Shown in pieces: positions 26,565 to 34,852 of a stretch of 64,000 nucleotides of DNA. Source of the stretch: Streptomyces cavernicola (GTDB lineage Bacteria > Actinomycetota > Actinomycetes > Streptomycetales > Streptomycetaceae). Numbering within the stretch: position 1 is the first letter of the stretch; every line of letters starts with the position of its first letter. The notes beneath the pieces are model-generated. The model saw nothing but the letters and a program-made list of their open reading frames with translations. It made no database searches and was not told the DNA's origin. Location of the stretch: positions 1 to 64,000 of the forward strand of contig NZ_JASCIQ010000002.1 of assembly GCF_029968035.1 (NCBI RefSeq). Reading direction: 5' to 3'. The position numbers and the translations under genes were made by a program.

Positions 26565-26939
26565 TCACTCCGAGGTGAGCAACCGCCCCATCGAGGCAAG
26601 CACCGACGGCTCGACGCGGTAGTACACCCAAGTCCCGCGCCGCTCGGAGGTCAGCAGGCCGGCCTCTTTGAGCTTCTTCAGGTGGTGGGAGACCGTCGGC
26701 TGGGAGACGCCGACATCGGAAATGTCGCAGACGCACGCCTCCCCGCCCGCGTGCGAGGCGACCGCCGAGAACAGCCGCAAGCGCACCGGATCGCCCAGCG
26801 CCTTGAACATCCGCGCCGTGCGCTCCGCTTCTTCAGCGGTGAACGGCCTCTCGGTGAGCGGAGGGCAGCAGGGCGCCACGGACTCCGGCCCCGACCCCGT
26901 CTCCGGTTCCAGCAGCGGCAACGCCTTGATGTTCGACAT
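26565..26939 (-). CDS. Second ArsR/SmtB family repressor
   Basis: A 124-aa winged-helix repressor. Its metal site ACVCDI matches the ELCVCDL box of arsenite/antimonite-sensing ArsR, followed by the DNA-recognition helix VSQPTVSHHLKKLKEAGLL. An N-terminal CCPP pair may add thiol ligands. It is unlike the first ArsR (23066), which lacks the CVC box, so the two probably sense or bind differently. A palindromic operator overlaps its start codon, which suggests autoregulation. Confidence 0.92.
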   Translation of the reverse strand: MSNIKALPLLEPETGSGPESVAPCCPPLTERPFTAEEAERTARMFKALGDPVRLRLFSAVASHAGGEACVCDISDVGVSQPTVSHHLKKLKEAGLLTSERRGTWVYYRVEPSVLASMGRLLTSE

Positions 26940-26963
26940 GCATCTATGTTGACACATGTCGAA
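26932..26963. promoter_or_regulatory. Operator palindrome over the start of the second arsR
   Basis: TTCGACATG at 26932-26940 and its exact complement CATGTCGAA at 26955-26963 are 14 bases apart. The right part, CTATGTTGACACATGTCGAA (26944-26963), matches 17 of 20 bases at 28107-28126, in front of the monooxygenase gene. This suggests one repressor acting at both sites. Confidence 0.65.
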
Positions 26964-27001
26964 TCAAAGCCGCCAGGGTTGCGCGCTCGTGGCCGACAGG
27001 T

Positions 27002-28078
27002 TCAGAGGCCAGTAGCGGTCGGCGCCTTGCGGACGTGGGCGACCAGCGCGTCGGCCACATACTCCGCGTCGCGCGCCACCCCGCGCAGGGTGTTGGAGGC
27101 GAAGGACCGCTGGAATTCGAGGCCGAGGTAGACGAGCCCCGGGTGGGTGGCGGAGATGCCGCCGCTGTGCAGGGGCAGGCCGTGCTCGTCGAGGGCGCCG
27201 AGCTTGGCCAGGTAGTCGAGGTGGGGCCGGTACCCAGTGGCGAACAGGGCAACATCGACCGGCTCGCGGCTGCCGTCGCCCCACACGACCTCGTCGCCGT
27301 CGAGGGCGGTGAACATCGGGCGGCGACGCAGTCGGCCGGACTCCAGGGCGTCGCGGTAGCGGCCGTTGTCCAGGACGAGGGTGCCGCCGACATAGTGGAT
27401 CAGCCACTCCGGCGGCAGCTGGTCGAAGCCGCTCGACGTCAGCCAGTGGTGCAGGTCCTTCCCGTCGCGGGTCTGCGGCAGGAAACGGACCGGGTTACGG
27501 CTGGCCAAAGTCAACTGAGCTGCTTCGGCAGCTAGTTCGTGGCCCACCTGGACGGCGGAGTTGCCGCCTCCGACGACCACGACGCGCTTGCCCGCGTACG
27601 GGGCGGGGTCGCGGTAGTCGGCCACGTGCAGCACCTCGCTGACGAAGCTGTCCCGGCCGGGAAGGTCGGGCAGCACCGGATTGCCGAAGGCGCCGGTGGC
27701 GGCGACGACCCCGGCCGCGCCGAGGGTGCGGCCATCATCCGTACGCAGCAGGAACCCCGCTTCGCTCCGCTCCACGGTCTCGACCCGGGTGCGGGTGCGG
27801 ATCTCTGCGTCCAGGCGGCTGGCGTAACGCGCCAAGTACTCGACGACCTCGTCCCGGTGCGGGTAGCGGTCGCCGTCGCCGCCGAACTCCAGACCGGGCA
27901 GTGCACTGAAGCGGGCGGGCGAGAACAGCGTGAGGCTGTCGTAGTAGTCGGGCCAGGAGCCGGTCGCCTCGGCGGATGCCTCCAGGATGACCGGCTGCAG
28001 CCCCCGACCGCGCAGCACGTGCGCGGCAGCCAGCCCTGACTGACCGCCTCCGATGATCGCGACGTCGACGTATTCCAT
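27002..28078 (-). CDS. Flavin-containing monooxygenase, second ArsO-like protein
   Basis: A 358-aa flavoprotein with FAD motif VAIIGGGQSGLAAAHVL at the N-terminus and NADP motif VVVVGGGNSAVQVGHEL near residue 170. It also has the FMO-type block LFATGYRPHLDYL. It closely parallels the arsO product at 24456, which indicates duplication inside the island or separate capture. It lies 62 bp upstream of arsR2 on the same strand and likely forms an operon with it and the TauE/SafE gene. The ATG at 28078 follows GGGATG. The substrate is unknown. Confidence 0.83.
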   Translation of the reverse strand: MEYVDVAIIGGGQSGLAAAHVLRGRGLQPVILEASAEATGSWPDYYDSLTLFSPARFSALPGLEFGGDGDRYPHRDEVVEYLARYASRLDAEIRTRTRVETVERSEAGFLLRTDDGRTLGAAGVVAATGAFGNPVLPDLPGRDSFVSEVLHVADYRDPAPYAGKRVVVVGGGNSAVQVGHELAAEAAQLTLASRNPVRFLPQTRDGKDLHHWLTSSGFDQLPPEWLIHYVGGTLVLDNGRYRDALESGRLRRRPMFTALDGDEVVWGDGSREPVDVALFATGYRPHLDYLAKLGALDEHGLPLHSGGISATHPGLVYLGLEFQRSFASNTLRGVARDAEYVADALVAHVRKAPTATGL

Positions 28079-28091
28079 GATCCACATCCCT

Positions 28092-28186
28092 TGTTTCGAT
28101 GAACGCCTATGTTGACGCTTATCGAAACAGGTGCAATGCTGTCGACACAAGCCATCGACAGTTATCGAAACAAGATTTTCGAAACA
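28092..28186. promoter_or_regulatory. Cluster of TCGAAACA operators in divergent spacer
   Basis: TGTTTCGAT at 28092-28100 is inverted relative to ATCGAAACA at 28121-28129. TTATCGAAACA recurs at 28119-28129 and 28162-28172, and TTTTCGAAACA is at 28176-28186. Three to four near-identical boxes between two divergent genes point to a repressor, most simply the CVC-type ArsR, controlling both directions. Confidence 0.6.
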
Positions 28187-28203
28187 GACATCGAGGAGTC
28201 GTC

Positions 28204-29610
28204 GTGAACGCGTCCACCACCCCCGAACTGCCGGTCGTGGTCGTCGGAGCAGGCCCGATTGGCCTTGCCGCCGCCGCCCACCTGATCGAGCGCGGCCTGG
28301 AGCCGCTGGTCCTGGAGGGCGGATCGTCAGCCGGGGCGGCCGTGCGCGAGTGGTCGCACGTCAGGCTCTTCTCCCCCTGGGCTGAAGTCACCGACGAGGC
28401 CGCCGAGAAGCTGCTCGCCCCCACCGGCTGGACCCGACCTGACGGGGCCGCCTACCCGACCGGCGGCGACTGGGCGGAGCAGTACCTCCAGCCCCTCGCT
28501 GATGTCCTCGGCGACCGCGTCCGCTTCGGCGCCACGGTCACCGGCGTCTCCCGCGCCGGACGCGACCGCGTGGTCGACACCGACCGAGAGGACCAGCCCT
28601 TCGTCGTGCACATCCGCACCGCCGACGGCCACGAGGAGCGACTCCACGCCCGTGCGGTGATCGACGCGTCGGGCACCTGGACCGCCCCCAGCCCCGTCGG
28701 CGCGAGCGGACTGCCCGCACTCGGCGAGCGTGCCGCCGCCGACCGCATCACCTACCGCGTCCCCGACCTCAACGACCCGTCCGTACGGGCCCGTTACGCG
28801 GGCAAGCGCACCGCCGTCGTCGGCTCCGGCGCCTCCGCCTTCACCGCCCTCGCCTACCTGGCCGACCTCGCGAAGTCCGACGACGGCACCGGCACGAAGG
28901 CCGTATGGGTCCTGCGTCGCGGCATCTCCGGCTCCACGTACGGCGGCGGCGAGGCCGACCAGCTGCCCGCTCGTGGCGCTCTGGGCCTCGCCGCGAAGGC
29001 AGCCGTCGACCAGGGCCACGCCGAGGCCGTCACCGGGTTCCGCACCGACGCCGTCGAACGGGACGGCAAGGGACGCCTGGTCCTGGTGGGCGAGGACGGG
29101 CAGCGCCTCGAACCGGTCGACGAGGTCATCGTCCTGACCGGCTTCCGCCCCGACCTGTCCTTCCTGTCCGAAGTCCGCCTCGACCTCGACGTACGCCTCC
29201 AGGCCCCGGTCGAACTCGCCCCGCTGATCGACCCCAACCAGCACTCCTGCGGCACCGTCTACCCGCACGGCCACCGCGAGCTGTCCCACCCCGAGCAGGG
29301 CGTCTACCTCGTCGGCATGAAGTCCTACGGCCGCGCCCCGACCTTCCTCGCCCTCACCGGGTACGAGCAGGTCCGCTCCGTGGTCGCCGCGCTCGCCGGT
29401 GACCTGGACTCGGCCGACCGCGTCGAGCTCACCCTGCCCGAGACCGGCGTGTGCAAGGGCGGCGGCCTCCTCACCGCCCCCGAGACCGAAGCCGATGCCG
29501 ATGCCGATGCCGGAGGCTGCTGCGCACCTGCCCCCGCTCTCGTCGAGATCGGCGCTCCGGCGGCGACCACCAGCGAGACGACGGCTTCTGGGGGTTGCTG
29601 CGGCTCGTGA
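28204..29610 (+). CDS. FAD/NAD(P)-dependent oxidoreductase with Cys-Cys tail
   Basis: A 468-aa flavoprotein with FAD motif VVVVGAGPIGLAAAAHL and second nucleotide motif TAVVGSGASAFTALAYL near residue 200. The C-terminal about 35 residues contain vicinal Cys pairs (GGCCAP and GGCCGS at the very end), a feature of proteins that hold trivalent arsenic. Similar proteins accompany actinobacterial ars genes (from memory), without a settled reaction. Start GTG 28204 has a GAGGAG site. The stop overlaps the start of the MFS gene, so the two are coupled and share a probable substrate pathway. Confidence 0.8.
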   Translation: MNASTTPELPVVVVGAGPIGLAAAAHLIERGLEPLVLEGGSSAGAAVREWSHVRLFSPWAEVTDEAAEKLLAPTGWTRPDGAAYPTGGDWAEQYLQPLADVLGDRVRFGATVTGVSRAGRDRVVDTDREDQPFVVHIRTADGHEERLHARAVIDASGTWTAPSPVGASGLPALGERAAADRITYRVPDLNDPSVRARYAGKRTAVVGSGASAFTALAYLADLAKSDDGTGTKAVWVLRRGISGSTYGGGEADQLPARGALGLAAKAAVDQGHAEAVTGFRTDAVERDGKGRLVLVGEDGQRLEPVDEVIVLTGFRPDLSFLSEVRLDLDVRLQAPVELAPLIDPNQHSCGTVYPHGHRELSHPEQGVYLVGMKSYGRAPTFLALTGYEQVRSVVAALAGDLDSADRVELTLPETGVCKGGGLLTAPETEADADADAGGCCAPAPALVEIGAPAATTSETTASGGCCGS

Positions 29611-30830
29611 CCAACGTCGACATCCACCGCCGTGAGACCGTGACCGGCATCGCACACCGGTCGCGGCCCCGGGCGGCGCTGCCCGCCCTGTGTCTGACCC
29701 AGATCACCGGCTGGGGCGTCGTCTACTACGCGTTCCCCGTGCTGAATCCGCAGATCACCGCCGACACCGGCTGGTCGGCGGGCGGGACGACGGCCGCGTT
29801 CTCCGCCGCGCTCTTCGTCTCCGCCGTCGCGGGAATCCGGGTCGGCCGCATCCTCGACCACCGTGGCCCGCGCACCGTCATGACCACAGGTTCGGCCATC
29901 GGCGCAGCGAGCCTGATCGTCGTGGCCACCGCCCCCAATCTCCTTGTCTTCGCTGCGGGTTGGCTACTCGCCGGGCTCGCCATGGCGTCGACCTTCTACC
30001 AGCCGGCCTTCGCCGCCCTCACCCGCTGGTGGGCCCCCGACCACGTACGCGCCCTCACGATCGTCACCCTCGCCGGGGGCCTCGCCTCCACCGTCTTCGC
30101 ACCCCTGACGGCCACGCTCGCCGACCACCTGTCATGGCGAGCCACCTATCTCGTACTCGCCGCGATCCTCGCCGTGGTGACCGTCCCAGCCCACGCCTTC
30201 GCGCTGAAGGCTCCCTGGCCGCAAGCACCGTCTGCCACCACCGAAACCGGTGGCAGCGCTCAACAGGCCGCCCACAGCCGCCCGTTCCTGCTCCTCGGCG
30301 TAGCCCTCACGATCTCCGCGTTCGCCATGAGCGCCGTCGTCATCGCACTCGTACCGCTCCTGCTCGAACGCGGCTACACCACCGCCCAGGCGGCATGGGC
30401 CCTCGGCCTCGGCGGCGCCGGACAGACCCTCGGCCGCACGCTGTACGAGGGCCTCGCCCGCCACACCAGCACCACCGCGCGCACCGCGGCCCTCATCGCA
30501 CTCGGCGGCCTCACCACCGCCGCACTGGCCTTCACGCCAGGCCCGTACGGCCTGTTGATCGCCCTTTCCGTCCTCGCCGGCACCGTCCGCGGCAACCTCA
30601 CGCTGCTCCAGGCCACCGCCGTCACCGACCGCTGGGGCACCACCCACTACGGCCGCCTCTCCGGCCTCCTCGCAGCACCCACCACCACGGCATCGGCCCT
30701 GGCCCCGTTCGCGGGCGTCGCCCTCGCGCTGCCCCTGGGCGGATATCCGGCGCTGTTCGCCGTACTCGCCGTGCTGTCTGTCCTGGCCGGAACCATCGCT
30801 CTGGGCACCTCATGGCCAAGACGCGTCTGA
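29607..30830 (+). CDS. MFS transporter coupled to the Cys-tailed flavoprotein
   Basis: A 407-aa major facilitator with 12 predicted hydrophobic helices and the A-loop GRILDHRGPR. The GTG start overlaps the preceding stop (GTGA), so it is translated together with the flavoprotein gene. Position in the arsenic island suggests export of an arsenical made by that enzyme. It is not accompanied by a GAPDH gene, so the ArsJ-type 1-arseno-3-phosphoglycerate route is not indicated. Confidence 0.82.
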   Translation: MTNVDIHRRETVTGIAHRSRPRAALPALCLTQITGWGVVYYAFPVLNPQITADTGWSAGGTTAAFSAALFVSAVAGIRVGRILDHRGPRTVMTTGSAIGAASLIVVATAPNLLVFAAGWLLAGLAMASTFYQPAFAALTRWWAPDHVRALTIVTLAGGLASTVFAPLTATLADHLSWRATYLVLAAILAVVTVPAHAFALKAPWPQAPSATTETGGSAQQAAHSRPFLLLGVALTISAFAMSAVVIALVPLLLERGYTTAQAAWALGLGGAGQTLGRTLYEGLARHTSTTARTAALIALGGLTTAALAFTPGPYGLLIALSVLAGTVRGNLTLLQATAVTDRWGTTHYGRLSGLLAAPTTTASALAPFAGVALALPLGGYPALFAVLAVLSVLAGTIALGTSWPRRV

Positions 30831-30982
30831 CACTTCGAGACAGCTCCATCTCGTCACTCTGTGCTGGCTCCCATGCCCTATCAGACACCCGGCATAGGCA
30901 ACTCTTTTGCGCGACAACACTCGATCGTGTGCATTGTCGATCCTTAGCGCCGCCCGTCACCCGGCGTGCCTAGCCTCGCACT

Positions 30983-31657
30983 GTGCCGAAGAAGTCTCCC
31001 ATCGGATCGAAGATCTACAAGATGCTGGCCGAGGCCCGCACGATTGAGCCGTACCCGGTCTGGATGACCTGGGAAGGCGTTGCCGGCGAGGTATATGGCT
31101 ACTCGTTTGAGACGCGCAATGCGCAGCAATGCGTCAGCAGACTGTCCTCGGTCGGCGTCGTGCGCTACACCACTGGCCGCACGGCAGGTGCGAGGATCTG
31201 GCCCACCGATGCCGAGCAGTGGATGCTGCTGCAGGTGAGGCGGGTGTTCACCGGTGCCCTGATCGCTGTGGACAGTCCTCGTTACCGGCCGCCGACGAGA
31301 GATGAGGTCCTGCAGGGGTTTGTCCAGGGCCTTCATGACCCAGAGGTATGGGTGAATCTCGGTGAGGTTGTTGCCCTGGTTAATCAGAGCTGCAAGACAT
31401 CGTTCGACGCCTCAGAGGTGATGTGGTGGCGCTTGGGCCTGGAGAGGCGCCGCGAGCAGGAGCGGAAAGTCTGCCTGCGCCGCCTTGGTGTCGCGATGAG
31501 CAGGCTCCGTACGGAGCGGGAACGACAAGAGGTTGAAGCGCGCAAAGTGTGGCTCGGCCCGTGGCGCGTGGATCCTGAGCGGCTGACCGAGTGCCCTTGT
31601 TGCCGCCAAGAGATCGCAGCGCCATCCGTGTTCGCGCAGGACGTCCGCGCAGGGTAA
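30983..31657 (+). CDS. Hypothetical protein with C-terminal CPCC motif
   Basis: A 224-aa protein I do not recognise. The first about 75 residues (SFETRNAQQCVSRLSSVGVV, then RYTTGR) look like a winged helix, and the end has ECPCCRQE, a possible zinc-binding knuckle. The middle is Arg-rich and helical. GTG 30983 lies six bases after TAGCCT, so a leaderless transcript is plausible. It stands alone between the arsenic genes and the regulatory cluster, and may be a small DNA-binding protein of the element. Confidence 0.65.
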   Translation: MPKKSPIGSKIYKMLAEARTIEPYPVWMTWEGVAGEVYGYSFETRNAQQCVSRLSSVGVVRYTTGRTAGARIWPTDAEQWMLLQVRRVFTGALIAVDSPRYRPPTRDEVLQGFVQGLHDPEVWVNLGEVVALVNQSCKTSFDASEVMWWRLGLERRREQERKVCLRRLGVAMSRLRTERERQEVEARKVWLGPWRVDPERLTECPCCRQEIAAPSVFAQDVRAG

Positions 31658-31769
31658 AGCGAGCACCCACTGCTGTTGGGCTGGGGCGTCGGGGGCCTGC
31701 CCCTTGTCAGCCTCGGCGTTCGGCGTCGTCGGGCGGGCGATGTCGGCCCAGTTGTCATCGCTGAGGTGG

Positions 31770-31955
31770 CTAGCCCAGCGCCGCCTTGCAGAATTCGACG
31801 AACGTCTGCCACGCGACCGGCGGGACGGTCACCTCGCCGCGCGTGCGTGTCTTCGTGTCCCGGATGCGGACCCTGCGCGGGTCGTTGTCGGCGACTTCGA
31901 CACAGCTATCCGTGTGCGTGTAGCTACTGGTGCGCCAGTTCGGCGTCTCCGCCAT
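31770..31955 (-). CDS. DUF397 protein
   Basis: A 61-aa protein with the DUF397 pattern: WRTSSYTHTDSCVEVADN, then RVRIRDTK and VPPVAWQTFVEF. DUF397 proteins are encoded next to XRE-DUF5753 regulators throughout Streptomyces (WhiJ-like modules) and are thought to modulate the partner's DNA binding. It lies just downstream of such a regulator here. An ATG at 31988 would overlap the upstream gene and is an alternative start. Confidence 0.85.
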   Translation of the reverse strand: MAETPNWRTSSYTHTDSCVEVADNDPRRVRIRDTKTRTRGEVTVPPVAWQTFVEFCKAALG

Positions 31956-31968
31956 CTTCCCGTCACCC

Positions 31969-32811
31969 TCAGCGGTTGAAATGGTCAAATGCTGCCTGGA
32001 TCAGCTTCCGTGCAGGCTGGCCGTACACAGCAAGCTGCCTGTGCAACTCGAACGCCTTCATGTAGGTCTCGATCTCGCCCGGCGCCGTGACGGTCATCTC
32101 CGCGGAGAGGGTCTCGACCATGACGAGCTTGTCGTCGAACATGGCGAACCCGTGTCCGACCCAAAGCCCGAGCTGGGCGTCGCGGGGGACGATGCCCAGG
32201 CTCAGCCTGGGAAGCGACATCACATTCATCAGTCGGTCGAGTGCCCCTCGCATCACGCCCGCTCCGCCGTGGTTCGAGTAGAGAGCCTGCTCCCCGAGCA
32301 CCACGTTGAAGATCCGGTCCCCCGCTGACAGGTACCCCTGGCGCTCAAGCCGCTTCGCCACGGCGGCTTCCGTGTCTGCTGGCGTTCCGTACAGGTTGGC
32401 CGCTTCCTCAAAGATGGCCTCGGCATAGGCAGCCGTCTGGATGGTGCCCCAGATGACGTTGGGCTCGTAGATGCGGAAGATCTTGGTTCGCTTGTAGAGC
32501 GACAGCGACTTCTTCTGGCGCTTCTCGGCACCCTCTTGGAGCTGCCGGCGCCACTCCAGCCACAGCTCGTCGATATGACGGAGTGTCGCAATGAGGTCGT
32601 CGAGGACGGCCTCGCGCCCGGTCAATTCGCACCAGACGCGGAGGTCGTCCTCGCTCGCGTTCTGCTTGCCAGTCTCGATCCGCGAGACCTTGGACTCCTG
32701 CCAGCCTGTGGCCTCGGCGAAAGCCTTGCCGCTTCGGAATCCCGCGTCCTTGCGGAATCCACGCAGCCTGGTGCCCAACGCCTCTCGTGTCGCCTGTGCT
32801 CGGTTACTCAC
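31969..32811 (-). CDS. XRE family regulator with DUF5753 domain (WhiJ-like)
   Basis: A 280-aa protein. Residues about 10-65 form an XRE helix-turn-helix (LRGFRKDAGFRSGKAFAEAT, then QESKVSRIETGK). The rest is the DUF5753 effector domain with the block FRIYEPNVIWGTIQTAAYAE. The GTG at 32811 is eight bases after the stop of the DUF6879 gene. The group XRE-DUF5753, DUF397 and DUF6879 is a recurrent Streptomyces regulatory set linked to development and antibiotic production; its effector is unknown. Confidence 0.88.
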   Translation of the reverse strand: MSNRAQATREALGTRLRGFRKDAGFRSGKAFAEATGWQESKVSRIETGKQNASEDDLRVWCELTGREAVLDDLIATLRHIDELWLEWRRQLQEGAEKRQKKSLSLYKRTKIFRIYEPNVIWGTIQTAAYAEAIFEEAANLYGTPADTEAAVAKRLERQGYLSAGDRIFNVVLGEQALYSNHGGAGVMRGALDRLMNVMSLPRLSLGIVPRDAQLGLWVGHGFAMFDDKLVMVETLSAEMTVTAPGEIETYMKAFELHRQLAVYGQPARKLIQAAFDHFNR

Positions 32812-32818
32812 TGATCGG

Positions 32819-33343
32819 TCAGGGCTTGTACTCGGAGTGCTTGATGGCGGCGGCCCAGAGTTCGTCCCGCAGCCGAATGCACTCGGCCACGGTGTCCGGG
32901 TCCTCAATGATCTGCGATCCCAGGACGCGTCCGTCGGGGTCGAAGTGCCCGACCGCAAGAAGGCGATCGTCGTACAGCCACCAGTCGTTGCCCTCAACCG
33001 GGAAGGTGATTCCATCGGGCAGCTGGTGCCGCGGCAGCCACCGGATGTCCTCGCCGGCCTCGACGTTGAGGTTAGTCAGCGAATGCTCCCACCCGACGTA
33101 CTGCGAGTGGGGCTCCGTGACCACTCGGACTCGGCGGACCGTCTTGCCCTCCCCGGTCACCCGCTTCATGAGCGTCATCCAGGGGTCGAGCCACTTGTAG
33201 TCGTCGGGCTGCGCCCTCTGCCACCTCGCGTAGGGAGTGTCCTCGACGGGCGACCCGTAGTCGTCCCTCAACTCCAGGTGGAACGCATCGTGCTCGAAGC
33301 TGTTGAACAGCTCGTCACGCTGGGCGCTGGTGATCAGGTCCAC
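32819..33343 (-). CDS. DUF6879 family protein
   Basis: A 174-aa protein of the family found with XRE-DUF5753/DUF397 genes: FEHDAFHLELRDDYG at the N-terminus and a Trp-rich core (NDWWLYDDRLLAVGHFD). No catalytic motif is obvious. It is in tight array with the downstream XRE gene and overlaps the end of the upstream gene by 29 bp, so all are likely in one transcript. Confidence 0.8.
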   Translation of the reverse strand: MDLITSAQRDELFNSFEHDAFHLELRDDYGSPVEDTPYARWQRAQPDDYKWLDPWMTLMKRVTGEGKTVRRVRVVTEPHSQYVGWEHSLTNLNVEAGEDIRWLPRHQLPDGITFPVEGNDWWLYDDRLLAVGHFDPDGRVLGSQIIEDPDTVAECIRLRDELWAAAIKHSEYKP

Positions 33344-33722
33344 TGCTCTCCTCCAGTAGGGCCGTGATCGAGGACTTGGGGACCTCGATGCAATCCTCGT
33401 AGTCAGGCAAGCGCATCTGGCTCAGGGCCTCGGCATCGCGCATCACCGGACCCTGCACGATGCATGTGCCCTGTTCGGTGACGAGCATGATCGGGGCCTC
33501 GAACTTCCGGATCTCACCATGCGCGAGACCGTCCTTCGTCAGGTGCTCGAAGAGTTCGGTCGGCACCTCGACGGCCGTCTGCCCCTCCGGCACATCGAGC
33601 TGCACGAGCAAGTCTTGGGCGTAGACCCTCCAGCCTTGTACGACGTAGCCGTCCTGGTCGCTGGCATACAGGGTGGGGCTGTCTCCGGGGGTGGAGTTCT
33701 TACCAAGGAACCGTAGCTTCAT
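33315..33722 (-). CDS. Hypothetical protein, first gene of the WhiJ-like operon
   Basis: A 135-aa protein starting at ATG 33722 (KLRFLGKNSTPGDSPTLYAS). It resembles small conserved Streptomyces proteins that precede DUF6879 genes. No motif of known function was recognised. It begins the leftward operon 33315-31770 and overlaps the DUF6879 gene. Confidence 0.75.
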   Translation of the reverse strand: MKLRFLGKNSTPGDSPTLYASDQDGYVVQGWRVYAQDLLVQLDVPEGQTAVEVPTELFEHLTKDGLAHGEIRKFEAPIMLVTEQGTCIVQGPVMRDAEALSQMRLPDYEDCIEVPKSSITALLEESSGPDHQRPA

Positions 33723-33750
33723 GGTCACTCTCCCGTCCTCTGCCTTGCGC

Positions 33751-33825
33751 GAGATTGCGCATGCGGTGATGGTCGATGGAGCGTTCGAGCCCGTCAATCG
33801 ACTTCCCGCAATTAGGCGCAATCTC
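33751..33825. promoter_or_regulatory. Inverted repeat in divergent spacer of the WhiJ-like cluster
   Basis: GAGATTGCGC at 33751-33760 and its exact complement GCGCAATCTC at 33816-33825 lie in the spacer between the leftward and rightward operons. The 55-base separation suggests two half-sites, one per promoter, for the XRE protein. Confidence 0.5.
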
Positions 33826-33917
33826 CTTGGGAGTTGATCCCAGCTCGCTCTACGTTCGGTGCCGAACCGAGCAGCCAAGGCGGCCGCAACCCGTGCGGTC
33901 CCGAGGGGAGATGCGTG

Positions 33918-34289
33918 GTGTCTGCCGTGTCCGAACAGCACGATGTAGCCGGTCTCGAATCCCTGCCTCTCGATGTGGAGTTGATTGAGGACAGCACGGA
34001 GACGGTTCTCGCGATGCAGATGGCGACCTCCACCCGGCCGTCGCTCGACAGCAAGACCCCTGTAGTCGTGGGCCACTTGCAGTTGCTCCTCGGGGAGGAG
34101 CTGGGGGCTGACGAAGACCCCGAGGTCCGCGACCTGATCGTCCGCTCGTACCGGCTGCTCGACCTCGCGGCGCGGCCCCGCGAGGAGTCGCCGGCCTTCA
34201 ACGTCTTCTTCTACAACCGCGACGTAGCGCTGCTGACGCGCAAGCTGCTCTGGGTCTACCAGGAGAGACGCGAAGCAGGTGGCGCGTGA
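33918..34289 (+). CDS. Hypothetical protein
   Basis: A 123-aa acidic, helical protein (LDVELIEDSTETVLAMQM, then LIVRSYRLLDLAARP). I do not recognise it. GTG 33918 is eight bases after GAGGGGAG; GTG 33915 would also fit. It opens the rightward operon and its stop overlaps the start of a 32-aa membrane peptide gene. Confidence 0.65.
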   Translation: MSAVSEQHDVAGLESLPLDVELIEDSTETVLAMQMATSTRPSLDSKTPVVVGHLQLLLGEELGADEDPEVRDLIVRSYRLLDLAARPREESPAFNVFFYNRDVALLTRKLLWVYQERREAGGA

Positions 34290-34384
34290 GTCCGAGGTCT
34301 CAACAGACGGTCTACGTCCTGGCCCTCGCCGTGCTCGTCGCGGCGCTGGCGTACGGGATCGCAACGGCCGGCGTGAGCCGCTGA
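34286..34384 (+). CDS. Small single-pass membrane peptide
   Basis: A 32-aa reading frame starting at GTG 34286, overlapping the previous stop by GTGA. It encodes a short polar N-terminus and a hydrophobic stretch VLALAVLVAALAYGIATAGV, then VSR. The translational coupling makes it credible in spite of its size. The role is unknown. Confidence 0.55.
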   Translation: MSPRSQQTVYVLALAVLVAALAYGIATAGVSR

Positions 34385-34584
34385 CCGGACGCAGTGAACT
34401 TCCGCCCCCGAGGTGACTCCACCCGGGCCTCCCCGCTCGACTCACCCTCGCGGGGCGGAGCCCAGCCCCCACCCCAGTCAGCCAGTACCCGGCAGAAGGA
34501 CAAGCCGGACCGGGGTGGGTGGAAGTGCAAGGCGGTCGCGGAGACCGACTCTCCGCACAGCACATGCGCAAGGAGGAACACCCC

Positions 34585-34824
34585 ATGCCGAACCTCTACA
34601 CCCTCCCCGCTGTCGACGACGGCGCGTTCGAGAACTTCTGCGGCGGCAACCTGGGCGGCGAGCACGAGGCGTGCATCGACGTCGCGGCCATCCCCGGCGC
34701 CGTGGAGGCGTTCGAGCTGCGCGACTCGAAGCCCGAGGGCGTCGGCGAGAAGCTCCGAGTGACCGCCGCCGAGGTCGACGACTTCGTCCTCGGTTGGGCC
34801 AAGAAGCGGGGTCTGGCGCTCTAG
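34585..34824 (+). CDS. DUF397-like small protein
   Basis: A 79-aa acidic protein starting at ATG 34585 after an AAGGAGGA site. The pattern ACIDVAAIPGAVEAFELRDS followed by AAEVDDFVLGWA resembles DUF397. It is followed by a hairpin terminator at 34853-34880 and then by the genes for an unknown protein and a JmjC oxygenase. It could be a regulator or, less likely, a substrate of that oxygenase. Confidence 0.68.
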   Translation: MPNLYTLPAVDDGAFENFCGGNLGGEHEACIDVAAIPGAVEAFELRDSKPEGVGEKLRVTAAEVDDFVLGWAKKRGLAL

Positions 34825-34852
34825 CCTGACGCTTCCCCATCCAGGACAAAAC

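Noticed and set aside
29607..30830. ArsJ-type exporter assignment
   Set aside because: ArsJ works with a glyceraldehyde-3-phosphate dehydrogenase encoded next to it; none is present, so only a general MFS call is given.
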